Shown piece by piece: positions 59,338 through 64,000 of a DNA stretch of 64,000 bases (positions are counted from its first letter, which is position 1; each line of letters starts with the position of its first letter). The stretch covers positions 28,570,969 through 28,634,968 of the forward strand of contig CM038468.1 in NCBI GenBank assembly GCA_021464415.1. Reading direction: 5' to 3'. The translations under genes were made by a program, and so were the position numbers. This DNA is from Lonicera japonica (lineage: Eukaryota; Streptophyta; Magnoliopsida; Dipsacales; Caprifoliaceae). The notes beneath the pieces were generated by a model. It was not told the origin of the DNA. It saw only the letters and a list, made by a program, of their open reading frames with translations, and did not search any database.

Positions 59338-60879
59338 TATTTTATTTATTTATTAAAAAAAATTGTTTTCAAATCTTCAAGAACCAAAAAACCAGTCAAC
59401 TAGAATTTACTTGATGGATATTTTAGGTTGAGGCTTATAGAAAATTAGTAAAAGACGGTCTTTCTTCTACAGTAAGAGCAAAGCCAGCAATTTTTATTGA
59501 AAGGTAAACATATGGCTAGTAGAAATATATTTTCTATTTATAAAGATAATTCAAGTAACATTATACAAAAAAAAACAAAAAAAAAGAGATAATTTAATTA
59601 AAAAATTAAAGGGGAGCAATTTTCCCTTTTAGGCCTTACTCTGCTCCTGTCCAACAGGGATAATTTGGGCATATATTTTTATTTGTTCAAATGTTGATGG
59701 CGTGTACCAATATTTCTTTTCAATTTATTTAGATGAGTAAGAAAAATGATATTTTCATTTTACAATAAATCAATTAATCTCAATCACTTTTAACTTTTAA
59801 GGGATGTGAACCCTGATTCTAGTTAGCACTAGAGTAACTTCACATTTTCATGACAATTGTCTTTTGAAATTTATTAGAATTTCAGGGTGTGTTTAATAAG
59901 AAAAAAGGTAGGAACATAATAAAAAAAAACAAAAAATTATTAATTTTACGAGAACTTAGAAAAGGAGATAAAGGATTTGTTCAGATGTCCTATCAATTTT
60001 TTCATGAAATCCAATTCTTTGGACAACGGGTATAAAAAAATTCCAAAAAAAGCGGGAAAGATATAGATAATCTCGCCAAATCATGAGATACGTTTTTCTA
60101 CAAAGATTTAACAAAAAAGAACAGAAGGAAAAGAAGGGGAAAAAATAAAAAATGGTCTAGTAGTTAACAACTAGGCACTCATTGTAATTAAGCAAGTCTT
60201 TGGTTCGCATTGATTAGGCTAAATTCCTCTCTTTTTCTTTTAGGGAAAAGAAAAGGAGAACAAAAAACCTAAATCTATCCATTGCCACCGTATGAAATCA
60301 AAAACTAAACAAAGTACATAGACTTCGAGGGGCTTACCCGTTAGCTTGGTTCTGTAAGACCATTCCAGCTAGATTTGCAACTTCTCTAAGTGCTAACTTC
60401 CAAACTTTCACCATTCCCATCCATTCTTTCTTTTTTTCATCATCAATTTCATCGTCAATTAGTTCATCTTCATATCTAGCAAAAGCTTCTCCGATACTCC
60501 CTGTTTGATTCCTGACATCGGATGGATCCACGTCATAGAAGACTGGCAAAACTTCATGACCACTACTACTCCTCCTACTCCACTCGAGAATCATCACAAC
60601 TTCATCGAGACACCATCTAGAAGACGCATAGTTCTTTGAAAACACTATAATTGAAATCCTCGATTTTTGTATTGCTTTGTGCAATTCAAACTCCAGCCTC
60701 TTTCCCCTCTCGATCTCATCGTCGTCTCTGAATGTGCGTAGTCCGGCTTGATCAAGAGCTGTGTAGAGGTGATCAGTAAAAGTTTTTCGGGTATCCTCAC
60801 CTCTGAAACTTAAAAACACTTGATAATTGTATCTAAAGGTTGAAGAGGAGGCGACTTCTTGAGACCTCACAATAGCCAT
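39850..60879 (-). CDS. TIR-NB-LRR (TNL) immune receptor gene, five exons
   Basis: Exons are 60338-60879, 42163-43258, 41656-42063, 40653-41567 and 39850-40494, all with GT donors and AG acceptors. They sum to 3606 nt with no stop until TAA at 39850-39852, giving 1201 aa, a normal TNL length. The domain order is TIR (~18-180), NB-ARC (~212-520), linker and LRR (~547-990), and a post-LRR domain (~988-1201). TNLs are cytoplasmic/nuclear receptors that sense pathogen effectors; on activation the TIR domains assemble and hydrolyse NAD+, signalling through EDS1. Phase-2 splicing at intron 1 (ANG|HEAKF) is the usual TNL position. The oddity is intron 1: 17,079 bp filled with nested retroelements. 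Which pathogen it might sense cannot be read from sequence. Confidence 0.93.
40653..41567 (-). CDS. TNL exon 4: leucine-rich repeats
   Basis: 305 residues of LRR sequence: LKIFNLSHSQKLIKTPDF, then FPNLERLILEGYVCL, GNLERLDLLNLKNCKSL, MLKSLQSLVLDGCSNI, LSMLEVLDLSYNHFLTLPQ and LRKLSVLYLTSCKKLHSI. These are the LxxLxxLxLxxC/N repeats that form the ligand-facing solenoid. The exon ends CGTCAG|GTGCAC. The short intron after it holds (CA)n(TA)n microsatellite sequence at 40577-40621. Confidence 0.93.
41656..42063 (-). CDS. TNL exon 3: linker and first LRRs
   Basis: It opens GTKTIEGLVLDMQMYKDD, the conserved start of the TNL linker. It then reads FSSMARLKLLKLNYAKLSG and LRWLCWHGFPLKFIPYDLP, followed by LENIVSLDMSYSKLEHVWTG. 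These are the typical first repeats after the NB-ARC in TNLs. The intron that follows is only 88 bp. Confidence 0.93.
42163..43258 (-). CDS. TNL exon 2: NB-ARC nucleotide-binding domain
   Basis: The P-loop is GMGGIGKTT (~237-245, Lys 243). Walker B is VFLVIDDVDD (~315-324), followed by GSKIIITTRN (RNBS-B), CEGLPLACEILGSSL (GLPL), ACFFVGHEKD (RNBS-D) and, in the MHD position, MHQLLQEIGR (~506). Nucleotide-binding residues are all present. The Asp of MHD is replaced by Gln; this Asp contacts ADP in the resting state and many substitutions at it cause autoactivity in other NLRs. The effect of Gln is not predictable here. The exon ends AAAATT|GTAAG. Confidence 0.95.
43259..43623 (-). other. Original intron 1 sequence next to the TNL NB-ARC exon
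   Basis: AT-rich sequence ending in the acceptor TTACAATTTTAG just before 43258. The first transposon sequence starts at about 43624. Confidence 0.7.
45742..45977 (-). mobile_element. TRIM retroelement, 3' part: LTR, polypurine tract, PBS
   Basis: On the minus strand, in order: a PBS-like ATTGGTATTAGAGG; a ~30-bp middle holding a tRNA-like GGGTTCGATACC; a polypurine tract GTGGGGAGGGAT (45918-45929); and a 176-bp LTR (45742-45917) with ends TGTTGGAGG ... CTCACA. The integrase relic of the host Copia is cut here with tacat (45737-45741) as target duplication. Only ~60 bp lie between the LTRs, so the undisturbed element was about 410 bp, with no coding capacity. The tRNA-like words first made it look like a SINE. 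Confidence 0.8.
46035..47786 (-). CDS. Sirevirus-like Gag, left arm (both zinc knuckles intact)
   Basis: Start MSIYQGTGINEG at 47786; 583 aa. A UBN2/retrotran-gag domain (LFDGKNYSYWKSRMCTFLQ to about residue 230) is followed by a zinc knuckle CFHCHEPGHFKTNC (CX2CX4HX4C). Next come an acidic Ser-rich stretch, a long coiled coil (KKENLIISSKCENFEKEN), and a second knuckle CSYCGRNTHYVDHC, ending FWVPKEKLLKILV. Gag forms the virus-like particle and packages element RNA. An in-frame ATG 45 bp upstream overlaps the PBS region and is less likely. The preserved frame in a non-autonomous element suggests recent insertion or use in trans. Confidence 0.88.
   Translation of the reverse strand: MSIYQGTGINEGSSTTRPPLFDGKNYSYWKSRMCTFLQASDFEQWKVTLIGLYKITKTDEKGIVTPKSISEYDENDIKKIQFNAKALNALHCALTIDEYNKISNCKTAKEIWDKLEVAYEGTSQVKDDNINMLVHDYELFKMEPNESLASMYSRFSIITNALDLIGKEYSNEDKIRKILRTLPKKWRPKVTAIQEAKNLKTLSMDELLGSLKTHEKELAREEESDSKAKKSLALKAIQLDNDEELMIEDEDMALLFRKFIKFLAKKKKFQGKGNNFDPSSRRNNDRSIQPRVENEEEKKCFHCHEPGHFKTNCPIRRKERRDKRDKAFKQVRHALKVTWSDSEEGESNADSSDEETTNLCLMARDDDVHSSYNSSSDDNASINIDIHDENDYEELYDMFEELHKKFKNLSKMYASLKKENLIISSKCENFEKENVFLKNKNKTLKKEKEKETPNSFVLENVKLKDQVDDLTNSLAKFTKGKDNLDKLLGMQRCVFDKADLGYNQIDNQKDYKNIFKTYTPHDPTHLCSYCGRNTHYVDHCFYRNESFPKKKLAWVPKGTIMFANPKGPNTFWVPKEKLLKILV
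47829..47842 (-). promoter_or_regulatory. Sirevirus primer-binding site, left arm (mutated)
   Basis: The minus strand reads ATTAGTATCAGATG right after the LTR end. The right-arm partner is ATTGGTATCAGAGG. Both derive from the initiator-Met tRNA PBS (TGGTATCAGAGC); the left copy has two further changes. Confidence 0.7.
47843..49355 (-). repeat. Sirevirus-like LTR, left arm (1513 bp)
   Basis: On the minus strand it starts TGTTGACCTTAAAGTC and ends TTTTCCGACCTACA. A polypurine tract abuts its start and a PBS abuts its end, so this single LTR serves as 3' LTR of one unit and 5' LTR of the next. Its partner is 53422-54932 in opposite orientation. Confidence 0.88.
49358..49915 (-). promoter_or_regulatory. 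Multiple polypurine tracts, left arm
   Basis: On the minus strand there is CAAAAAGGGGGAGA directly before the LTR (49358-49371). Further G5-type tracts lie near 49434-49443, 49510-49530, 49641-49648 and 49903-49910. Several polypurine tracts upstream of the 3' LTR are a published Sirevirus signature. Just beyond, short (T/A)GCTGCGGTAAGATTTTTT-type repeats appear near 49790-49880. Confidence 0.75.
50121..50891 (+). CDS. LOB-domain (LBD/AS2-like) protein captured in retroelement, intact copy
   Basis: 256 aa, intronless. The zinc-finger-like CX2CX6CX3C block is C21-TA-C24-TYKRKK-C31-QPW-C35. A GAS block follows (FGVNSVANILKDIP, 57-70), then the invariant-type NPSKGC (91-96) and a leucine-zipper-like heptad segment (~103-131). 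LBDs are plant-only nuclear transcription factors in lateral-organ and vascular development. The C-terminal half is Ser-rich and acidic (LDMDHNFVDY, LNFDADDLQILFPSF), like an activation domain. The coding strand is opposite to the retroelement's gag. Many host LBD genes have an intron in or near the LOB domain; its absence suits capture through RNA, or an intronless parent. The core is unusual (CTACTYKRKKC where CAACKxxRRKC is typical). Expression is unknown. Confidence 0.88.
   Translation: MSKGKQITSMPNTFRCTGSSCTACTYKRKKCQPWCEYAQIFMDVISRQDYRTIFTVFGVNSVANILKDIPKHQYLETLYSFLFEAKARVENPSKGCTALIISLEQKVQELQSRVTALEALQSRVTTLEARLGETSSTSQCFSFTPPRSSTGPLSLVENVAPEILPTTRNLSDHGAFQTNVGLPTYLTLSDYQAALEGHSSQFSQSGTIAKVTEPMSPDWTALLDMDHNFVDYSSSSLDAVLNFDADDLQILFPSFL
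50935..51279 (-). pseudogene. Pre-integrase fragment, left arm
   Basis: The minus strand reads QLCDKGYEVIF, then SNNVYTLELDDLSKQYVKCL, then LWHRRLGHANMDLVHKLSK and CDACQLGKQHKSSF. This is the gag-pre-integrase domain of a Copia polyprotein. It stops abruptly after KSSF, where the captured LBD segment begins (about 50945). A stop sits just before LWHRRLG. Confidence 0.8.
51280..51508 (+). pseudogene. Palindrome spacer: Copia protease fragment
   Basis: The spacer reads AKGSKTKWFLDSGCSKHMTG, with the DSG active site of the aspartic protease, through LIPKKGGNVTFGDNAKGK to GLKHNLLSISQL. It runs on in frame into the right-arm pre-integrase. Its counterpart is the right-arm outer end (about 56750-56979), only ~78% alike by eye, so the two protease pieces come from different members of the family. 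It is the only part of the insertion core present in one orientation. Confidence 0.82.
51509..51852 (+). pseudogene. Pre-integrase fragment, right arm
   Basis: Continues from the spacer: SDKGYEVIFQSECCITKII, then NNVYTLELDDLSKQYVKCL, an in-frame TAG where Trp is expected (NDVS-stop-LWHRRLG), then MDLVHKLSKMELVKGLPK and CDACQLGKQHKSSF. It ends at the same base as the left arm, marking the capture boundary with the LBD 3' flank. TGG to TAG is the kind of change produced by deamination of methylated cytosine on the other strand. Confidence 0.8.
51895..52665 (-). pseudogene. Captured LOB-domain gene, right-arm copy with stops
   Basis: The same gene as 50121-50891 in inverse position. It opens MSKGKQITSMPNTFRC with the CX2CX6CX3C block (C-AA-C-TYKRKK-C-HPW-C) intact. 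After EQKV, CAA has become TAA, and seven codons later a second stop (TGA in ttatgag) appears, near 52326-52345. The rest of the frame to LFPSFL is open. As it stands it could make only a 107-aa LOB-domain peptide without the zipper and acidic tail. Confidence 0.85.
52870..53420 (+). promoter_or_regulatory. Multiple polypurine tracts, right arm
   Basis: Tracts: GGGGGAGAAAA (52875-52885), GTGGGGGAG (53125-53133), GAAAAAGGGGGAGAAG (53249-53264), AAGGGGAG (53332-53339) and AAAAAGAAGGAGA (53408-53420), the last abutting the LTR. The last has lost the G5 core seen in the left arm (AAAAAGGGGGAGA). Confidence 0.75.
53422..54932 (+). repeat. Sirevirus-like LTR, right arm (1511 bp)
   Basis: TGTTGACCTTAAAGTC ... 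TTTTCCGACCTACA. Over the 290 bp nearest its gag-side end I count about eight differences from the left-arm LTR, roughly 97% identity. These two are inverted relative to each other and neither bounds the insertion, so their divergence dates the split of the two arm sequences, not the insertion as in a normal LTR pair. Confidence 0.88.
54934..54947 (+). promoter_or_regulatory. Sirevirus primer-binding site, right arm
   Basis: ATTGGTATCAGAGG, two bases after the LTR end, matches the initiator-Met tRNA primer-binding site used by most plant Copia elements. Confidence 0.85.
54989..56737 (+). CDS. Sirevirus-like Gag, right arm (zinc knuckles broken)
   Basis: 582 aa, open throughout, about 93% like the left copy by eye. 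The UBN2 domain and coiled coil are kept. The last Cys of the first knuckle is Phe (CFHCHEPGHFKINF) and the last Cys of the second is Tyr (CSYCGRNTHYVDHY). Both knuckles have lost a zinc ligand, so RNA packaging by this copy is probably impaired even though the frame is full length. Confidence 0.85.
   Translation: MSIYQGTGINEGSSTTRSPLFDGKNYSYWKSRMCTFLQDSDFEQWKVTLIGPYKITKIDENGIVTPKSISEYDENDIKKIQFNAKVLNALHCALTIDEYNKISSCKTAKEIWDKLEVAYEGTSQVKDDNINMLVHDYELFKMEPNESLASIYSRFSIITNALDLLGKEYSNEDKIRKILRTLPKKWRPKVTAIQEVKNLKTLSMDELLGSFKTHEKELVREEESDSKAKKSLALKATQLDNDEELMIEDEDMALLSRKFIKFLVKKKKFQGKRNNFDSSSRRNNDRSIQPRVENEKEKKCFHCHEPGHFKINFPVKRKERRDKRDKSFKQVRHALKGTWSDSEEGESDANFSDEETANLCLMARDEVHSSYDSSSDDNASINNDIHYENEYEESYDMFEELHKKFKNLSKMYASLKKKNLIIFSKCENFEKENIFLKNENKTLKKGKEKETPNSLVLENVKLKDQVDDLTNSLAKFTKGKDNLDKLLRIQRCVFDKAGLGYNQIDNQKDYKNFFKTYTPHDPTHLCSYCGRNTHYVDHYFYRNESFPKRKLAWIPKGTIMYTNPKGPNLFWVPKEKLLKILV
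56980..57160 (-). mobile_element. TRIM retroelement, 5' LTR
   Basis: 177-bp LTR (56984-57160), the direct-repeat partner of 45742-45917: same gcgccaaaagctatagctgt and ccatggcattagataacctg words, and same TG/CA ends. Just inside it the first PBS bases (ATTG) remain before the Sirevirus insertion. Outside, tatat (57161-57165) pairs with tacat on the far side, one C-to-T change apart. Removing 45742-57165 restores the Copia integrase frame at ATIYIINCHH. Confidence 0.8.
58991..60337. other. Rest of TNL intron 1 with (ATT)n microsatellite and SINE-like piece
   Basis: A (TTA/ATT)n run of about 20 repeats lies at 59275-59337. A SINE-like fragment on the plus strand near 60150-60230 has an A-box-like aatggtctagtagttaa and, 35 bp on, a B-box-like ttggttcgcattg. 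The donor GTAAGC at 60337 closes the stretch. Confidence 0.55.
60338..60879 (-). CDS. TNL exon 1: TIR domain
   Basis: The start codon is at 60879 (MAIVRSQEVASSS). TIR motifs are YQVFLSFRGEDTRKTF (box 1, ~20-34), the αA segment HLYTALDQAGLRTFRDD, then ISIIVFSKNYASSRWCLDE with the presumed catalytic NADase glutamate at residue 93, and VLPVFYDVDPSDVRNQ (box 3, ~113-128). A highly acidic insert (DELIDDEIDDEKKK) precedes the end of the domain. The exon ends AACGG|GTAAGC. Confidence 0.95.
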
Positions 60880-61260
60880 TGAATTGAGTTATAGTATTAG
60901 GAAATGAATTACAGGAGGAACGTAGTCTCAATGAAAAAGGCACAATATTTGCTCAACGAAGGTGCTAATATTGTATATAAATAATTGAATAAGAGGGTGG
61001 GTGGGTATTGTTGAGTCAATGAATTAAGTCTTCCCAAAATCACGAGGAAGGAAGGGCAGTGAGTGGACAATAATAATTCAATATTCTGATACATTATTCA
61101 GTATATGGTTCCACGTGCCCAAAGGGAGGGCATAGGGAAGTTTCTGAGAAAATGTTGGCAATAACTTTCTCTTTTTTCAAAACCTGCATTAACATTTCTT
61201 TTTGACCAGCCAAAAGAGGGTTTGGCCTTTTTTATTTAATAGTTTTTGACCATGTGTAGG
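60880..61260 (-). promoter_or_regulatory. TNL promoter region with TATA box and W-box cores
   Basis: On the minus strand TATTTATATACAA (60971-60983) is a good TATA box about 100 bp upstream of the start codon. Two TTGACC cores lie at 61202-61207 and 61246-61251 on the plus strand. W-boxes (TTGACC/T) bind WRKY factors and are common upstream of NLR genes, so pathogen- or SA-responsive transcription is likely. Confidence 0.5.
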
Positions 61261-62189
61261 AATAACAAAAAAATGAGGAGTGGAATTGATTGAATTAAGG
61301 GGAACGAAAAATGGCTGCGTCGTGGCCAATCGGAGAGCCTTTGAGGCAATGGATGTGTCCGCTCACGTTGCCAAACACGCCCTTAGCCAACAGTAAAGAG
61401 ATCAACAAACGAGATAGTGGATCCATTTTTAAACACACACAAAACTGGATAGTTAAGAGCATCTCCAGTGGATTGTTCAACTTGTAAAAGGCTTGTAAAA
61501 GTTATATGTTAAAGTATCTCAAACTGTATTGTATAATTTTGGTTTGTGTAAAATTTACAAGTTTTGTAAAAAAAAAGATAGCATCCAGCAGTGTTTTGTG
61601 TAAAATTTATACGTTTCGTAAAAAGATAGCATCCAGCAGTTTTAAGAAACTTTGATAGCATTTAGAAACTGACACATAAAATTTGTGTAAAACACAAACC
61701 CAATTTACACCTCTACATCATCTAGGAAACTTTAAAATGATATAACTTTTAATATAAAAAATATATTTTCATAAAAATGATATATTTGAAATCTATTCAT
61801 CAAGATAAATAAATCAAGATTCATTGTCATATAAGATTATGTACACAAAAAATCAAATTAATAATTAATAATAGTAATAATTGCATAAAATGATATCAAA
61901 TCTTAATGGTTCATTCAAATTTTACACAAAAACAAAATTTATAAAAGTCCTTTTGAAACATAGGATTAACACATAGGATTTAGGAGTTTTTTGTATGAAT
62001 GGTGTCTTTTTCAAACTGATATACGTAAATAGGGTCCTTTCAATTTTATTTAGTCAAATAGGGTAGTTTTGACTGGGACCACGTAAACCACTTTTGTCTT
62101 ATATGAGGGAACTACTTGTAATTACAAGTTTATACTATAGTCTTTCTTAAATTAATTATATATACCCTTATTGTTTTAAAATAAGGAAT
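61261..62189. other. AT-rich intergenic DNA with a MITE-like segment
   Basis: From about 61455 (aagagcatctccagtgg, a common plant MITE terminus) to about 61740 short words such as gtgtaaaatttacaagtt and agatagcatccagcagt are repeated, partly inverted. I could not find the other end, so it is not called as a complete element. Confidence 0.35.
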
Positions 62190-63007
62190 TTAATCCGACC
62201 AATCTATGTCGTCTATATCTGAATTTCTATTGTCGTCTGTATTAAAATTATCATACGGGTCTTCTGCTGGTGAATCACTGTCTGGTTCATTAGGTGAACT
62301 TGGTGGAGAGGGTCTAAGTGTTTCACTCCATTTTAATTCGTATGGACACTGATGGAGCTGTGAAGCTGTCAGTGGTCTCCACGAGAAGTCTATTAAGTCT
62401 AAGGCTTCAAGCCTATAATCTGAGATATTCTAATTTATATCGTATACAATATCTCTAATGGGATTTAAGATATTGTTTTCTATAACTGAGTCTAATTATT
62501 GGTCTCTGTAATTGGATAACAACTGTTTATAAGCACGTAGGTTATATGTACTAGCTGTCTCTATAAATCTGAGACGTCTAATTCCTTCGTTTTCACGTAG
62601 GAATTCTGCAGTCTCTGCAAGTCTTCTTCTCTGCACAAACTTTAATTTTTCTAAAGTTTTTTGCAGTATATGTCTAAGATCGTGTATTCCTCCAGTAACG
62701 TCTACTTGAGCATTATCTCTTCCTTTCTCTTCGAGGATTATTTACTTCTTCTTCGTCTATATTTTTTACTAAGGATGGGATGTAATTATCCGTAGCGTCT
62801 TCTAAGTCTGGGAGTTTTCCTTACTTCTTTAGATACCCACTTGCAAACGTGGTGTATATAGGGAAAGGTTACTCCTAATTTAAAGTGTGCGGTATGCACT
62901 AGTCTTTGTTCTTCTGGGTTAATTAGACCCCACCTTAGTATAGGTTAGGTACTTCTAATGTCTGTCTGATTTACGAAGTTCTCGTAATCTCTATCTATAT
63001 TGCTCAT
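62190..63007 (-). pseudogene. Degenerate reading frame of unknown origin, possibly endogenous pararetrovirus
   Basis: On the minus strand a coding-like stretch runs from an ATG at 63007 to a stop at 62190-62192. It is 818 nt with at least one frameshift and several stops. The decoded pieces are charged and helical, rich in Arg/Leu/Glu in the middle, and end in a Pro/Ser-rich then Asp/Asn-rich acidic tail. I do not recognise the family. Together with the promoter-like leader upstream (63007-63590) it recalls the first frame of a plant pararetrovirus, but there is no capsid, RT or PBS in the window to confirm this. Confidence 0.25.
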
Positions 63008-63595
63008 AAATTAATTATGTATAGATTTTTTTGTTTAAATATTTAGCTAGCAATAAGTATTCACAAATAGTTTAAACAATAATATACCTGAATAAACCGT
63101 CTGGTCCACCTTGCTTCTGATCACCTTTCTTGCCTTCTTCTTCCGTCTACGGTATGTTCTATCTCCTTTGCGTTTGTTCTTGATGTTCATCCACATGAAA
63201 GGATTGGTCGTCCGTTTCCTGCCTACGCCTCAATGCCTAACGCACCCTTGCTAACGGCTCATGGCTACGGCACTTGCCAGCGACAACGCAAAACCGTCCA
63301 TTCACCGATCTTGTATGAATCAGAGAGAAAGTCCTTACTGGGAACCCGCATAAAGATAGGTCTAATTTTTGGAAAATTTAAGAAGAACTCATAGATCAAT
63401 GGAAGTTGTACTGAAGGAGAAACATAATTTTATTCAAGAAATATTACTATTACAAACTACTTGCTTTCCTTTTTGCTAACTAAAGGAAGCTTTTACTCAC
63501 TCGTGCTCTGTAGAATAAACTAGTCTAGCTGTAAATGGAAAAACTCGTACTTATAAATGAAAACTAATTCTCCTTATATAGAGGAGATACAAATT
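63008..63595 (-). promoter_or_regulatory. Promoter and leader-like region with TATA box and poly(A) signal
   Basis: On the minus strand TATATAAGGA (63572-63581) is a strong TATA box. About 145 nt downstream is TTGAATAAAATT, a canonical AATAAA, and about 570 nt further downstream is the ATG of the degenerate frame. A TATA box shortly followed by a poly(A) signal and a long leader is the layout of pararetrovirus pregenomic RNA and also of an LTR R-U5 region. No primer-binding site was found. Confidence 0.35.
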
Positions 63596-64000
63596 CTTTA
63601 ACGTTCTACCGGCTGCTAAAAGCTATCTGGTTTACTAGACATGCCCCCACAGCTTTAAACGCCTTTCAGCGAGTAGTGAGTGAATAAGACTGCTGACACA
63701 ACTAACAGACAATTACTTACAATAATACACACCGGGTGCTGCTTTCACGGGCCCCATCGTCATGTGCATGAATAGTAATGTAACAGTTTTATTACAAAGT
63801 AAAAGAAAAATTTACAACTTTAACAGATTCGTATGGTCTGTCTAATAATTATAGGTCTATGAATCGTCATTGCTTACGTTTCTTCATAAGCTAATTTCTT
63901 ATTTTCTTCTTCTTGCGTCACTAGTCGTCGGCTGTTACCTTGATGTAGTCGTTTAGGCTGGATGCCCTGCTAGTGATGCCTTATTGGTTTGTTTGGGTGG
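63596..64000. other. Window end, nothing recognised
   Basis: Sequence of higher GC content than most of the window, continuous with the promoter-like region. No protein motif seen; it may belong to the same element as 62190-63595. Confidence 0.35.

Noticed and set aside
59229..59414. Frame with a long tyrosine run.
   Set aside because: It is the translation of the (ATT)n microsatellite.
1..64000. CRISPR arrays, bacterial operons, ribosome-binding sites, rRNA.
   Set aside because: The window is plant nuclear DNA; tandem repeats have no spacer-repeat pattern of CRISPR type, and no rRNA sequence was seen.

Overview
The window is eukaryotic, AT-rich nuclear DNA from a flowering plant, almost certainly a eudicot. 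A TIR-NB-LRR (TNL) resistance gene with plant-type introns is present, and TNLs are missing from most monocots. Most of the rest is transposable-element debris: Copia, Gypsy, Sirevirus-like, TRIM, MULE, MITE, SINE-like and LINE-like pieces. I cannot name the species.

Layout. Bases 1-17,000 hold no gene I can support. They contain short tandem duplications, SINE-like pieces, a 308-bp MITE with TTA target duplications (8442-8749) and a five-copy array of ~300-bp units (9740-11245). Bases 17134-20995 (minus) carry one intact housekeeping gene: a 140-aa, probably mitochondrial, glycine-rich RNA-binding protein with four coding exons and a 1.55-kb intron in its 5' UTR. Bases 21.4-30.1 kb hold MITEs, a LINE-like RNase H tail, a broken Gypsy integrase and a solo LTR with intact target duplication. 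Bases 31125-36297 are a complete but decayed MULE transposon with ~135-bp terminal inverted repeats and a perfect 9-bp target duplication.

The centrepiece is the TNL gene on the minus strand (39850-60879). Five exons with clean GT/AG borders join into one 3606-nt frame (1201 aa: TIR, NB-ARC, LRR, post-LRR domain), although intron 1 is 17.1 kb long. That intron holds a nested stack: (1) an old Ty1/Copia element on the plus strand (43624-~58990); (2) inside its integrase, a ~410-bp TRIM on the minus strand flanked by tacat/tatat; (3) inside the TRIM, at its primer-binding site, an 11.0-kb near-palindrome (45978-56979). The palindrome is two inverted ~5.3-5.5 kb copies of a Sirevirus-like non-autonomous retroelement around a ~230-bp spacer. 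Each arm carries one 1.5-kb LTR, an intact-length gag and, in antisense to gag, an intronless LOB-domain (LBD/AS2-family) transcription-factor-like gene in the place of most of pol. The left LBD copy is an open 256-codon frame; the right copy has two stop codons.

How the parts may act together (inference): any pre-mRNA that crosses TNL intron 1 would contain a ~5.3-kb RNA hairpin including the LBD sequence. That is the kind of structure known to feed small-RNA silencing, Mu killer in maize being the classic case. The locus could therefore link defence-gene transcription, retroelement silencing and control in trans of a host LBD gene. From 62.2 to 63.6 kb there is an unrecognised degenerate reading frame with a TATA box and poly(A) signal upstream, possibly an endogenous pararetrovirus remnant (low confidence).
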